Shown piece by piece: positions 29,018 through 39,188 of a DNA stretch of 64,000 bases. The notes beneath the pieces were generated by a model. The model ran no database searches, was not told the origin of the DNA, and saw only the letters and a list, made by a program, of their open reading frames with translations. Each line of letters opens with the position of its first letter. Position 1 is the first letter of the stretch. Source of the stretch: Prochlorococcus sp. AG-347-J20 (GTDB lineage: Bacteria; Cyanobacteriota; Cyanobacteriia; PCC-6307; Cyanobiaceae); assembly GCA_003281485.1 (NCBI GenBank), contig QCBW01000002.1, forward strand, positions 62,001 to 126,000, written 5' to 3'. Both the position numbers and the translations under genes were made by a program.

Positions 29018-30559
29018 TTAATTAACTAAAGTTGGTATTAACCCAACTAATTTAGCTAGAGTAAGCTGCTGACTGAGAGCATTCGTTGAAGATTCGTATA
29101 AATTTATCGCGATTTTTGGCCAAAAACCTATTACCAATGTCGGCAATAGTAAGCTGAAACCAATGGTCAATTCTCGACCATTCATCTCTTTAACTGTTGC
29201 TAGTGCGGGAATTCTAGGGCCAAAGAATACTCTTCTACACATTGAGAGTAGATATATTGGTGTAAGAACTAAACCTATAGCTGCGATAAGAATAGTGATC
29301 GATCTAAAAATAGAGCTGAAGCCTTCTTGACTAGTGATTCCTAAAAATACAGTTATTTCGCTTATGAATCCGCTCATCCCAGGTAGTGCTAGAGAGGCTA
29401 AAGAACTTGCCAAGAAAAAAGCAAAAGTTATTGGCAAGACCTTTGCTAAACCACCCATATTTGGTATTGAGAGAGTGTTAGTTCTTTCATAGAATGAGCC
29501 TGTAACAAAGAACATAGCTGCAGCTATAAGTCCGTGACTGATCATTTGGAGCATTGCTCCGCTTATACCTAGAGCATCTACTGCTCCAATCCCTAATAGA
29601 ACAAAACCCATATGACTCACTGAGCTACATGCAATTCTCCTTTTAACATTATCTTGTGCAAACGCATTTAATGCCCCATAAATTATATTAATGATTCCTA
29701 GAATGATTAGTGCAGGTGCAATTTGAAGATGTACTTCAGGTAGTATTTGAACATTGAATCTCAAAAGAGCGTATCCTCCCATTTTTAAAAGTATTCCAGC
29801 GAGCAACATTGAAACTGGAGCATTAGCCTCTCCATGCGCATCCGGTAACCAAGTATGTAGTGGAAAAATTGGGAGTTTTACTCCAAAACCAATTAAAAAT
29901 CCTAAATAAGATAATAAAGCTAGGCTGCCTGTTACATGTTTATTGGTCAAATCAGTAATATTTAAAGTGAAGGTATCACCACTCAAGGCAAGAGCTAAAC
30001 CACTTATCAGTATTAATAAAGATGCTAGCGCCGTATAAAGAATGAATTTTGTAGCAGCATATAGCTTCTTTTTCCCTCCCCAAATTGCGATTAGGAGGTA
30101 TACAGGAACTAACTCAAGTTCCCAAGCTAAGAAAAATAATAAGAAATCTTGAGAGAGAAAAACAAGTGCTTGAGCAGATGCTTGAACTAATAAAAGGGCA
30201 AAATATAAATTAGATTTTTTCTTGATTTTCCAACTTGCTGCAGCGGATAAAAATGTAATTAACCCACTCAAAGTTACTAACGGAGCAGATAAACCATCCA
30301 CGCCAAGAGACCACTCTAAGCCTATTGAGGGTAACCAGGAGGTTCTTTCTACAAGTTGCAAAGAGCTTTCTGCAGTATTAAATTTTTGGAAAAGAACGCC
30401 AATTATGAGTAAAAAATCTATAAATAAAAAACTTAATGAGATATTTCTAGGGAGTGTGTTATCTTCTCCTTCCTTCGAACTCAAGAAAGGCATTATCAAT
30501 GCCCCGATTAGAGGCAATAAAACAATTGATGATAGCCAAGGAAAAGATTCTAAATTCAT
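29018..30559 (-). CDS. ndhD: NAD(P)H-quinone oxidoreductase subunit 4 (NdhD)
   Basis: A proton-pumping membrane subunit of NDH-1, homologous to NuoM. The 513-residue protein has about 14 transmembrane helices. Conserved parts include the Glu in [17 protein letters not shown], Lys in [20 protein letters not shown], and [20 protein letters not shown]. The family signature [12 protein letters not shown] follows. It may be NdhD1 (electron transport) rather than a CO2-uptake form, but that needs a tree. ndhL is elsewhere in the window at 4.5 kb. Confidence 0.94.
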   Translation of the reverse strand: MNLESFPWLSSIVLLPLIGALIMPFLSSKEGEDNTLPRNISLSFLFIDFLLIIGVLFQKFNTAESSLQLVERTSWLPSIGLEWSLGVDGLSAPLVTLSGLITFLSAAASWKIKKKSNLYFALLLVQASAQALVFLSQDFLLFFLAWELELVPVYLLIAIWGGKKKLYAATKFILYTALASLLILISGLALALSGDTFTLNITDLTNKHVTGSLALLSYLGFLIGFGVKLPIFPLHTWLPDAHGEANAPVSMLLAGILLKMGGYALLRFNVQILPEVHLQIAPALIILGIINIIYGALNAFAQDNVKRRIACSSVSHMGFVLLGIGAVDALGISGAMLQMISHGLIAAAMFFVTGSFYERTNTLSIPNMGGLAKVLPITFAFFLASSLASLALPGMSGFISEITVFLGITSQEGFSSIFRSITILIAAIGLVLTPIYLLSMCRRVFFGPRIPALATVKEMNGRELTIGFSLLLPTLVIGFWPKIAINLYESSTNALSQQLTLAKLVGLIPTLVN

Positions 30560-30638
30560 TTATGGAATGAATAATTTTTTTATTCTAGTTGAAGTTGTAC
30601 TAGCTTGAGACTATAACATTAAAAATGCCTAAGTAAAA

Positions 30639-31586
30639 CTACTTACCAGAGATAGCACTAAATTGACTACCTGTTGTTTGAACGTTTAAGAATGGTGCTC
30701 TGCTAGCTACACCTGATTTCTCCCATGCTTTTACCATTGCTTGACTAACGTTTTTACCATTTTCTTTTTTACATAAAGCTAAGATACTTGGTCCAGCTCC
30801 ACTAATGGCGCATCCTAGAGCACCTGCATTAAATGCGGCATCTTTGACTTCTAGTCCACCTTTAATAAGTTTCCATCTATAGGGTTCATGTAGCTTATCA
30901 AACATACCTTCTTTTATTAGTTCCTCATTCCCTGTTTTTAAGCCATTGAGTAACAAAGTAAGTGCCCCCATATTTGTTACTGCATCAGATATAGGAACAT
31001 TCTTGGGCATAACCTTTCTTGCTTCACTTGTGCTTAGACGAATCGCAGGTATTGCTACAACTGCTTTAATTGAATCGTGCCAATCACATCTAATGATTCT
31101 CCATCTTTGAGAAGAAGACCTAGCTGTCAAACAGAGCCCACCTAGGAGAGAGGGGACTACATTATCAGGATGACCCTCTATATCAATGGCCAGTTCAAGA
31201 AGTTTTTCTTTAGGTAATGGGGAATTCATTATTGCATTTGCTCCTATTAGTCCAGCAACTATTGCCGTAGCACTGCTTCCAAGTCCGCGAGCAGGAGGCA
31301 CTGCTAACTTAACTCTTGCTTCAAGTGCAAATGGATCCATATTTGCGCTCTCCCATACTTTCTGAGCCGCTCTAAAAACTAAGTTTTCAGGTCCTCCTCT
31401 TAAATGATTACCATCTGTACTTTCCATTATTAAATCAAATCTATCTCCACCACCTTCAATTCTTGTGAAAATGAATTCATTATATAAATCTAATGCTGCA
31501 CCAAGACAATCGAAACCAGGCCCTAAATTAGCAGTTGTTGAAGGTACCGTCACTCTTATTTTTTTACCTACTTCAGGGAAAGACAT
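30639..31586 (-). CDS. thrB: Homoserine kinase
   Basis: It phosphorylates L-homoserine in threonine synthesis. The 315-residue GHMP kinase has the N-terminal VPSTTANLGPGFDCLGAALD (residues 14-33), the ATP-binding PPARGLGSSATAIVAGL and the C-terminal GALGCAISGAGPSILAL. Adjacent glk lies 6 bp upstream on the same strand, then thrS and trpS, so the four may be one transcription unit. Confidence 0.95.
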   Translation of the reverse strand: MSFPEVGKKIRVTVPSTTANLGPGFDCLGAALDLYNEFIFTRIEGGGDRFDLIMESTDGNHLRGGPENLVFRAAQKVWESANMDPFALEARVKLAVPPARGLGSSATAIVAGLIGANAIMNSPLPKEKLLELAIDIEGHPDNVVPSLLGGLCLTARSSSQRWRIIRCDWHDSIKAVVAIPAIRLSTSEARKVMPKNVPISDAVTNMGALTLLLNGLKTGNEELIKEGMFDKLHEPYRWKLIKGGLEVKDAAFNAGALGCAISGAGPSILALCKKENGKNVSQAMVKAWEKSGVASRAPFLNVQTTGSQFSAISGK

Positions 31587-31592
31587 TTTTTG

Positions 31593-32630
31593 TTAAGTAG
31601 TTTTTAAAAGCATTTTTGCTCTGCAGGCGGCACTAAAAAGTCCAAACTCTTCATCTACAATTACTTTGATGGGTATTGTTTTAAGAATATCTTTTAATCT
31701 TCCCTTGTCTAAAAATTGTTTCATAAATAAATCTGATTTAAAGTTTTTGAAATGTTTTGGTGCGGTTCCTCCAGAAATCCATAACCCGCCAAAGCATAAT
31801 TCTTGAAGAGCAACATCTCCCAATAAAGAAGCATAAGCATCTAACCAAATCCTCTCAACTTCAATCATTAGCTGATCCCCCTCATTCGAAAGAGTGCAAA
31901 TTTTATCTGGAAGTTCTTTTCTCAAAGAATCAGAATTTTTGTTTTCTTCTAAATATTCTTTTAGAGGATGGTTTTGGGCTTCAGGTTTGCTTAGTATCCA
32001 TTCGGCAATTCTTGATAAACCAGTGCCGCTAATAATTCTTTCACAAGATATCCTTTCAACTTTTAGGTGATTCTTAAGCCAAATCTTTAATTCCCACTCT
32101 AAGTTTGACTTTGGCGAATATTCAACATGACCACCTTCGCTAGCTAAAACTTTCACCTCTTTTCCTGATATTATGCCTCTTGCAATACCTAACCCAGTCC
32201 CAGCTCCAACAATGGCATGCAAATCTTCGTTAGCCCCTTGAGTGCTCGATCCATTTTGGATAGTAGTATATTGATTTTTTTTTAAATAAGGTATCCCATA
32301 AATTTGTACTGCGAAATCATTTATTAGCTCGCAGTTTTTAAACTTAAATTTTTTTTGTAATGCATTTTCAGAAATATTCCATTTTAAGTTTATTATTTTT
32401 GCGTTGTTGTTAGATAAAGGACCAGCTACAGCGAAACATGCAGAATAAGGATGAGCAATATTTTTGCATTGATTTTGTAGAAAATCTTCTAGAATTAGTT
32501 CAAAAGATTCCCATTCGGAAGATAAATATTTCTTTTTTAATATTAATTTGGGAGAATCATTATTTATATTTTTTTTAAATATTCCCAATAAAACCTTGGT
32601 TCCTCCTAAATCACAAGCCAGAAAATTCAT
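31593..32630 (-). CDS. glk: Glucokinase (Glk family)
   Basis: It phosphorylates glucose to glucose 6-phosphate. The 345-residue protein starts with the ATP-binding FLACDLGGTKVLLGIF (residues 3-18) and contains INDFAVQIYGIP (catalytic Asp), AIVGAGTGLGIARG and a zinc-free ASEGGHVEYSP instead of a ROK zinc motif. LCFGGLWISGGTAPK closes the fold. It lies between thrS and thrB. In Prochlorococcus, glucose uptake and glycogen breakdown could supply its substrate. Confidence 0.9.
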   Translation of the reverse strand: MNFLACDLGGTKVLLGIFKKNINNDSPKLILKKKYLSSEWESFELILEDFLQNQCKNIAHPYSACFAVAGPLSNNNAKIINLKWNISENALQKKFKFKNCELINDFAVQIYGIPYLKKNQYTTIQNGSSTQGANEDLHAIVGAGTGLGIARGIISGKEVKVLASEGGHVEYSPKSNLEWELKIWLKNHLKVERISCERIISGTGLSRIAEWILSKPEAQNHPLKEYLEENKNSDSLRKELPDKICTLSNEGDQLMIEVERIWLDAYASLLGDVALQELCFGGLWISGGTAPKHFKNFKSDLFMKQFLDKGRLKDILKTIPIKVIVDEEFGLFSAACRAKMLLKTT

Positions 32631-32640
32631 AAATATAAAA

Positions 32641-34557
32641 TTATTCAGTTCTTCCTTTTTTTTCTATTAATTCATCCATCAATTTGTAAAGATTTGGTAA
32701 ATCTAAAATCCCTAAATTTGTTCCGTCTAAAGCTCTTAAGGCCACCGAATCGATTTCCTCTTCTTTATCTCCAATAACTGCAATTAAAGGAACTCTTCCA
32801 AGAGTTGCCTCTCTAATTTTATAACCTATTTTCTCATTTCTAATATCAACTTTTGATCGGTAACCATTAGTATTTATTAATTCATTAAACTTTAAACACT
32901 GTTCATTATTTCTATCGGTAATGCTTAATAAAATTATTTGATAAGGAGCAAGCCAAATTGGGAATTTTGCTTCATATTGTTCAATTAAAATTCCAATAAA
33001 TCTTTCAAATGATCCCAAAATTGCTCTATGAAGCATTACAGGATTTCTTTTTTCATTATCAATATCTACATAAGTTGCATCCAATCTAATAGGCATTGAG
33101 AAATCAACCTGAATGGTTCCGCATTGCCAGACTCTATTAAGACAATCTTTTAATGAGAATTCTATTTTTGGGCCATAAAAAGCACCTTCCCCAGGTTGTA
33201 GGTCCCATTTTAAATTCTTATTATCGAGAGCTTTTGTAAGAGCCTCCTCTGATTTATCCCAAATCTCTTCACTACCTACCCTTTTTTCAGGACGAGTTGA
33301 TAATTTGATAATGATTTCATTAAAACCAAAAGTTTTATAAACCTCGAAAATTAGATCGATAAAAATAGATACCTCTTCTTGGATTTGCTCTTCTGTACAG
33401 AAGATATGTGCATCATCTTGAGTAAAGTTTCTTACTCTCATCAATCCGTGTAGTGCACCAGAGGGCTCATTCCTATGACATGAACCAAATTCAGCAAGAC
33501 GGATAGGTAAATCCTTATAACTTTTTAAGCCTTGATTAAATACTTGAATATGGCATGGGCAATTCATTGGTTTAATTGCATAAGTTCTATTTTCTGATGC
33601 GGTCGTGAACATATCCTCTCTAAATTTTTCCCAATGACCGGATTTTTCCCAAAGAGATTTATCAACAGCTTGTGGGGTTTTAATTTCTAAATAATCATTT
33701 TTTTTAAGTATTTCTCTAATATATTTTTCAAGAACCTGATAAATCGTCCATCCATTTGGATGCCAAAAAATCATACCTGGAGATTCTTCTTGTATATGAA
33801 ATAGTGAATGTTTTTTCCCAAGTTTTCTATGATCTCTTTTTTCCGCCTCTTCAATTCTCTTTAAATAATCTTTGAGTTCATTTTCTTTAGCCCATGCAGT
33901 GCCATATATTCTCTGTAATGATTCATTCTCACTATTACCTCTCCAGTATGAGCCGGATAATTTTAGTAACTTAAAGTGCCTCAAATGTCTTGTGTTTGGT
34001 ACGTGAGGCCCTCTACACATGTCGATATATTCTTCGTGCTTGTATAAATTTATTAGACCTTCTTCAGGAATTTCATCAATTATTCGTAATTTAAAAGTCT
34101 CATCTCTTTCTCTAAAAGTTTTAATTGCCTCTTCTTTGGAAACTTGTAAAATTTTGACGTCATAGTTAGTTTTAATTAATTTATTAATTCTATTTTCGAT
34201 TTTTATTAAATCTGCAGGAGTAAATCTGTATTCAGAATAAATATCGTAATAAAAACCATCTTCGATTACAGGTCCAATAGCCATTTTAATATTGGGATAA
34301 ATTTGTTTAACAGCATGACCAATAAGATGAGCAAAGGAATGTCTTATTATTTCAATTCCTTCTTTATCTTTTGATGTGATGATTACAACTTTGGAATCTC
34401 CATTTATAGGAATAGTTGCATCAAGAAGAACATCATTTACTTTCCCAGCAATTGTTGCTTTTGCTAATCCAGCGCCAATACTTTTCGCAATTTCTAAGAT
34501 AGTTACTGATTTTTCGAAAACCTTTTTTGAACCATCAGGCAGGGTAATTATTGGCAT
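32641..34557 (-). CDS. thrS: Threonyl-tRNA synthetase
   Basis: It charges tRNA-Thr. The 638-residue class II enzyme has an N-terminal TGS domain (1-60), an editing domain with [11 protein letters not shown] and the ECxxxH-type [10 protein letters not shown], then a catalytic core with motif 1, [16 protein letters not shown], the zinc-binding Cys in [10 protein letters not shown] and motif 2 [20 protein letters not shown]. The anticodon domain begins near 540 ([14 protein letters not shown]). It starts 4 bp after the trpS stop. Confidence 0.97.
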   Translation of the reverse strand: MPIITLPDGSKKVFEKSVTILEIAKSIGAGLAKATIAGKVNDVLLDATIPINGDSKVVIITSKDKEGIEIIRHSFAHLIGHAVKQIYPNIKMAIGPVIEDGFYYDIYSEYRFTPADLIKIENRINKLIKTNYDVKILQVSKEEAIKTFRERDETFKLRIIDEIPEEGLINLYKHEEYIDMCRGPHVPNTRHLRHFKLLKLSGSYWRGNSENESLQRIYGTAWAKENELKDYLKRIEEAEKRDHRKLGKKHSLFHIQEESPGMIFWHPNGWTIYQVLEKYIREILKKNDYLEIKTPQAVDKSLWEKSGHWEKFREDMFTTASENRTYAIKPMNCPCHIQVFNQGLKSYKDLPIRLAEFGSCHRNEPSGALHGLMRVRNFTQDDAHIFCTEEQIQEEVSIFIDLIFEVYKTFGFNEIIIKLSTRPEKRVGSEEIWDKSEEALTKALDNKNLKWDLQPGEGAFYGPKIEFSLKDCLNRVWQCGTIQVDFSMPIRLDATYVDIDNEKRNPVMLHRAILGSFERFIGILIEQYEAKFPIWLAPYQIILLSITDRNNEQCLKFNELINTNGYRSKVDIRNEKIGYKIREATLGRVPLIAVIGDKEEEIDSVALRALDGTNLGILDLPNLYKLMDELIEKKGRTE

Positions 34558-34560
34558 ACT

Positions 34561-35577
34561 TTATTGCTCCATTTCAAAGAATCCCAATTTTGATTTAACC
34601 CGTTTTAAAGTTTGATTTGCTAAATCTTCAGCTTTTCCCTTCCCTTCATTAAGGATTTTATTTAATTGATAGGGATCATTTATTAGTAATTTATATTTTT
34701 TCTGAATAGGCTCTAGTGATTCAATAAGTTGTTCAGTAATTAATTTTTTAAATGTCCCCCATCCAGTCTCAGCGAATTCAATTTCACATTGAGAAATTTC
34801 TTTGCCAGATAATATTGAATAAATCATCAAAAGATTTTTAGATTCTGGTCTATGAGGGTTGTTAAATTCTATTCCAATAGAGCTGTCACTTTTTGCTCTT
34901 TTTATTTTTTTTGTGATTATTTCAGGAGGATCTAATAAGTTAATGCGACTGCCCTCATTAGGATCACTTTTGCTCATTTTTTTTGAACCATCGGTTAGAC
35001 TCATTATCTTTGACCCATTCTTCATAATAATTGGTTGAGGGATTTTTAATATATTTTTATCCTTACTAAATCTGGCATTAATTCGTTGTTGTGCAATATC
35101 TCTGGCAAGTTCTAAATGTTGTTTTTGATCTTCGCCTACTGGGACAAAGTCAGCGTCATATAGAAGAATGTCTGCAGCCATTAGGATCGGATAGTCAAAT
35201 AATCCGATAGATACATTATTTCCCTGTTGTATTGATTTTTCTTTGAATTGAATCATTCTTTCCATCCAATTTATTGGAGTCATGCAATTTAATATCCAAC
35301 AAAGTTCTGAATGTGCAGAAATCTGACTTTGGACAAAAATTGAACATATATTGGGATCTATCCCACAAGCGACGTACAATGCCGCAGTAGAGATAGTGTT
35401 CTTGGATAATTCTTTGGGATTATATGAAGCTGTGATTGCATGCAAATCAACTACACACAGAAATGTTTCATATTGCTCTTGAAGCTTAACCCAATTATTT
35501 ATGGCCCCAAGCCAGTTCCCAATATGTAAATCACCAGTTGGTTGAACTCCCGAAAGAATCCTTTTTTTATTTACCAT
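34561..35577 (-). CDS. trpS: Tryptophanyl-tRNA synthetase
   Basis: It charges tRNA-Trp. The 338-residue class I enzyme has the HIGH-type motif in SGVQPTGDLHIGNWLGAI (residues 8-25, HIGN) and the KMSKS motif in DGSKKMSKSDPNEGS. DVPVGEDQKQHLELARDIA-like text around residue 145 is the Trp-binding part. Its ATG overlaps the end of the preceding RG-rich gene by 11 bp, so the pair is translationally linked. Confidence 0.96.
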   Translation of the reverse strand: MVNKKRILSGVQPTGDLHIGNWLGAINNWVKLQEQYETFLCVVDLHAITASYNPKELSKNTISTAALYVACGIDPNICSIFVQSQISAHSELCWILNCMTPINWMERMIQFKEKSIQQGNNVSIGLFDYPILMAADILLYDADFVPVGEDQKQHLELARDIAQQRINARFSKDKNILKIPQPIIMKNGSKIMSLTDGSKKMSKSDPNEGSRINLLDPPEIITKKIKRAKSDSSIGIEFNNPHRPESKNLLMIYSILSGKEISQCEIEFAETGWGTFKKLITEQLIESLEPIQKKYKLLINDPYQLNKILNEGKGKAEDLANQTLKRVKSKLGFFEMEQ

Positions 35578-35989
35578 CCTCTTCTACTTCGCTAGATTGG
35601 ATCTCTTCATTTGATGTATTTTTTAACGGTCTTGCAAAGGGGTCAGGAGCTGTTTTTGTTTTTTCTTTATAAGGATTTTGTGATTGTCTAGTTGGAGAGG
35701 AGTTTTTATTGTTTTTTGCATATTCTGTGATTGATTCGATTAATTTTTCGTCTTTGATCATCTCGCTAAGTGTTCTAACAGAGAAACCCAGAACTGCAAC
35801 GGTAGATCTTAATTGAAAGGTCTCTTGTATTGATTTAACAGCTTTCATTTCGTTATCACTCAATCTTATGCGGAATCCCCCTCCTTCTCTTCTGCCTACA
35901 GATCTATCTCTGAAATTAGATCTTTCATTATTAGAACGCCCTCTGTAATTTTCTTGTCCAGTATTATTGCTGAAATTTGAATTAGCCAT
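35567..35989 (-). CDS. RG-rich N-terminus protein of unknown function upstream of trpS
   Basis: A 140-residue protein I do not recognise by name. Residues 1-38 are disordered and rich in Asn, Arg, Gly and Ser (NYRGRSNNERSNFRDRS), like RG boxes of RNA-binding proteins. A compact central part (about 39-92; FRIRLSDNEMKAVKSIQETF, then SVRTLSEMIKDEKLI) could be a small helical or ribbon-helix-helix fold. The tail is acidic. Its end overlaps the trpS start by 11 bp. A nucleic-acid-binding role is inference. Confidence 0.65.
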   Translation of the reverse strand: MANSNFSNNTGQENYRGRSNNERSNFRDRSVGRREGGGFRIRLSDNEMKAVKSIQETFQLRSTVAVLGFSVRTLSEMIKDEKLIESITEYAKNNKNSSPTRQSQNPYKEKTKTAPDPFARPLKNTSNEEIQSSEVEEDGK

Positions 35990-36154
35990 CTTGATGTTTC
36001 TTGATTTATTTAAATAGTCTATTAACTTAGCATCTAGTTATGCAATAGGTCTTTTTAAAAGCCTTAAATTTTTATCTTTTAATTAACGACTTATGTAATT
36101 TTTCTTTTCTCACTCGCAACTTGCATTAAAATAGGATTAGATAATCAAAGTATT

Positions 36155-37495
36155 GTGTTTGATATTAGTAAAGACAACATTTTAAAGGATTTAATAAAGT
36201 TTCCCAAAAAGAATCTTATTATTATCCTATTATTATTAGGTTTTGGGGAATGGTTTGTCAGTGACTTAATTCATTTTGCAGGCGGCTCAATAGGATTTTT
36301 TGTGTTGTGTTTGGGGGGATATTTTTACTTGAAGAACGATAAGCCTAAATTTAATGAGCCAAATAATTTAGATGGTTGGATAAAACTATGTAATGAAGAT
36401 TTAAATTTTTTCGAAGAACTTGAAGCAACAAATGAATTAGAGAAACAAAATTCAAAAAGACAAAAAATATTTGAATCTATTCTTAATAGATGTGAAAAAG
36501 AAAAAATAAGTTTTATTGGACAAAAAGATTATCAAAGTTGTGTGTCTGTGTTAAAAAGCCATTTTAAACCAAAAAAGTTTGACTTCGATTTATACCGAAA
36601 ACTGCCTAAATATAATTCTTCTGAAATTTTTCCAGAAGAATCGTTTAATAGTGATGCAATAATGTATTTAATAAACTTGCCTTTGTCGGCAAATGATTTT
36701 TTGTGGCTGGAAAAGTTTCCTAAAAATATACCAATATGGTTGGTAGCTTTAACTTCCAACGAAATAGAAACCAAAAATAATATAGAGGACCTAAAGTTTC
36801 AAATTTCAAGTCACTTTATAAATAAAATTATTACTTTTGATGTTAATAAAAATGAAGTAACAAATATACCTTTTTCTTTGCGGAGGTTTTTCATAAGTTC
36901 ATCTAAAAATATTGAAAATACAAAAAAAAGGCTTTTGAAAGAACTTCATTTTGCCTGGCAATCTGAAATTGAAGGTATAAGAAGAATGAAGTTAAAAGAA
37001 ATACAAAGAAAAAACCAAATTCTTGTTGCATCAACTGTTTTCTTATCTCCTATCCCCTCGATTGATGTTATGGCAATGACAATACTAAATTCTTTAATGA
37101 TTAAAGAAATTAAGTCTATATGGGGTTGTCAGTGGTCTCCTGAAATTTTAGATAAAGTATCAAAAGAGATTTTAAGAACTGCAATCGCTCAGGGAGTTAT
37201 TGAATGGAGCGGACAGACTTTAATTGGAATAACAAAATTACATGGTCCAAATTGGCTTGTCTCAGGAACATATCAGGCTGTCAGTGCTGCTTATTTAACA
37301 AGAGTAGTGTCAAGTTCATTGGCTGATTTTATGGCAATAACAAAAGGAGTAGAAGAACCTGACTTGGATTTTATAAAGAAAAATTCTGAGAAAATTGTTG
37401 AAAAAGCTTTTGAAAAAGAAAAAATCAATTGGAAAGGATTCATTTCTGATCTCAGAAAACCAGTTATGAAATTATCCTTTAATTCCTATTCGTAA
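36155..37495 (+). CDS. DUF697 (YcjF-type) membrane protein
   Basis: A 446-residue protein. One hydrophobic N-terminal hairpin (residues about 19-55) anchors it. A middle region of about 200 residues follows (no P-loop seen). A C-terminal DUF697 domain starts at about 270: KLKEIQRKNQILVASTVFLS, IPSIDVMAMTILNSLMIKEI and AIAQGVIEWSGQTLIG. DUF697 is often attached to Era-like GTPases, but no GTPase motif is present here. The start is GTG at 36155. It precedes the Mn/Zn-type transporter by 13 bp, so a role near that system is possible. Confidence 0.75.
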   Translation: MFDISKDNILKDLIKFPKKNLIIILLLLGFGEWFVSDLIHFAGGSIGFFVLCLGGYFYLKNDKPKFNEPNNLDGWIKLCNEDLNFFEELEATNELEKQNSKRQKIFESILNRCEKEKISFIGQKDYQSCVSVLKSHFKPKKFDFDLYRKLPKYNSSEIFPEESFNSDAIMYLINLPLSANDFLWLEKFPKNIPIWLVALTSNEIETKNNIEDLKFQISSHFINKIITFDVNKNEVTNIPFSLRRFFISSSKNIENTKKRLLKELHFAWQSEIEGIRRMKLKEIQRKNQILVASTVFLSPIPSIDVMAMTILNSLMIKEIKSIWGCQWSPEILDKVSKEILRTAIAQGVIEWSGQTLIGITKLHGPNWLVSGTYQAVSAAYLTRVVSSSLADFMAITKGVEEPDLDFIKKNSEKIVEKAFEKEKINWKGFISDLRKPVMKLSFNSYS

Positions 37496-37508
37496 AAAAA
37501 CATCAAAG

Positions 37509-38408
37509 ATGAGAAAAAATATTCTTTTTTTAAGTTTGATAATTTTAATTTCTTTAACTTCAGCCTCCTGTAGGAGAGTATCAAATAAAAATGAAAATAA
37601 ATATGTAATACTGGCAAGTTTTACTGTTTTGGCGGACATAATTAGCAATGTTGTTAAAGATGATTTTATTGTTAGATCAATAACGAAACCTGGAGTTGAA
37701 GTTCATGGCTACCAACCAACTCCAAGCGACTTGGTAAATGCCTCTAGAGCTTTTGTTTTTATTGATAATGGATTTGGATTTGAATTATGGGCTGAAAAAT
37801 TTGTTTCTAATTTGAAAGTCAAAAGAATTACTGTCGCGGAAGATTTAGAACCCATTTTTATCAGTGAAGATTTTTATAAAGGGAAACCCAACCCTCATGC
37901 CTGGATTTCTCCAAAAAGAGGGATCCAATACGTAGATATTCTGGTGGATTCTTTATCAGAATTGAGGCCATCCAAAAGGAAATTATTTAAAGAAAATGGA
38001 AAAATTTATAAAGATAAACTCTCTAAAATAGATAAAGAATTCTCACTTTTTATTAATAACTTAAATAAAGATAGGAGGTATCTAGTAAGTTGTGAAGGTG
38101 CTTTTTCATATTTAACAAATGATTATGGATTAGAGGAAGTTTATTTGTGGCCAGTTAATGCTGAGAGTCAAATTACTCCCAAAAGAATGACAAGAACAAT
38201 CTCCCTAGTTAAAGAAAAAAATGTCCCATCTGTATTTTGCGAAAGTACAGTAAGTAATGAATCTCAAATGGTTGTTGCAAACGAAACAGGCGCTAATTTT
38301 GGAGGAAATCTTTTTGTTGATTCATTATCTGATGATAGTGGGCCTGCCAGTTCATATTTAAAGATGCTTGAGCATAATTTGGATTTGATTAAAAAAGGGC
38401 TATTTTGA
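37509..38408 (+). CDS. Metal ABC transporter substrate-binding protein (Mn/Zn, MntC/ZnuA family)
   Basis: A 299-residue periplasmic cluster-9 binding protein. A hydrophobic signal segment ends in LTSASC; C21 could be lipidated although the lipobox is weak. Metal-ligand candidates are His in VHGYQPTPSDL, His in NPHAWISPK, Glu in FCESTVSNE and Asp in VDSLSDDSG, the 2His-Glu-Asp set expected for Mn2+ or Zn2+. There is no His-rich loop, which in this family leans toward Mn2+. It is followed by the ATPase after 3 bp. Confidence 0.9.
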   Translation: MRKNILFLSLIILISLTSASCRRVSNKNENKYVILASFTVLADIISNVVKDDFIVRSITKPGVEVHGYQPTPSDLVNASRAFVFIDNGFGFELWAEKFVSNLKVKRITVAEDLEPIFISEDFYKGKPNPHAWISPKRGIQYVDILVDSLSELRPSKRKLFKENGKIYKDKLSKIDKEFSLFINNLNKDRRYLVSCEGAFSYLTNDYGLEEVYLWPVNAESQITPKRMTRTISLVKEKNVPSVFCESTVSNESQMVVANETGANFGGNLFVDSLSDDSGPASSYLKMLEHNLDLIKKGLF

Positions 38409-38411
38409 ATT

Positions 38412-39176
38412 ATGGAAACAATCAATTATCAAAACTTTAGGATTGATGCAGAGAATATTTGCGTAGATTATAACGGTAAGGTGGCTTTGTATGATGCAAA
38501 TTTAAGATTGAAACCTGGCCAGATTTGCGGGTTAGTAGGGATGAACGGGGCTGGTAAAACAACTTTTTTTAATGCTTTAACTGGCTTTGTAAATATTTCA
38601 AAGGGAAAAATCAGAATAAACGGTGAGTCTGTAAGATCTGCTCAAAAAGATCAGACAATTGCTTATGTTCCTCAAAATGAGGGAATTGATAGTCAATTTC
38701 CAATAAGTGTTTGGGATGTAGTGATGATGGGAAGATATGGCTCTATGAATATTTTTAGGTGTCCTAGAGAGTCTGATGTTCAAGCGGTTAAAGATGCTAT
38801 TGAGAGAGTTGATCTTACTGATCATTTATCTACACCTATTGGAACCTTATCTGGAGGTCAGAGAAAACGAACTTTTTTAGCTAGAGCAATTGCGCAAAGA
38901 GCGTCAATATTACTTCTTGATGAGCCTTTTTCAGGTGTTGATATAAGAACTGAGAAACTTATTTCGGAATTATTTATTCAATTTAAAAATGAGGGGAAAA
39001 CTATATTATTATCAACGCACGATATGATTCATGTACGTGAATTCTGTGATTTGGTTCTTTTAATAAATAAAACTGTTGTTGCTTATGGCGAGACCTCTGA
39101 AGTGTTTACCCCAGAAAATATTACAACCACTTTTGGAGGCATCTCACCTGATTTCTTGTTTGGACCTGAATCCTAA
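38412..39176 (+). CDS. Metal ABC transporter ATP-binding protein
   Basis: A 254-residue ATPase of the Mn/Zn/Fe ABC transporter family. It has Walker A GMNGAGKTTFF (residues 43-53), Q-loop in YVPQNEGID, signature LSGGQRKRTFLARA, Walker B ILLLDEPFSGVD and the H-loop STHDM. The order binding protein, ATPase, permease is the standard operon for these importers. It powers uptake of the metal bound by the upstream lipoprotein. Confidence 0.94.
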   Translation: METINYQNFRIDAENICVDYNGKVALYDANLRLKPGQICGLVGMNGAGKTTFFNALTGFVNISKGKIRINGESVRSAQKDQTIAYVPQNEGIDSQFPISVWDVVMMGRYGSMNIFRCPRESDVQAVKDAIERVDLTDHLSTPIGTLSGGQRKRTFLARAIAQRASILLLDEPFSGVDIRTEKLISELFIQFKNEGKTILLSTHDMIHVREFCDLVLLINKTVVAYGETSEVFTPENITTTFGGISPDFLFGPES

Positions 39177-39188
39177 ATTTTAAATTAT

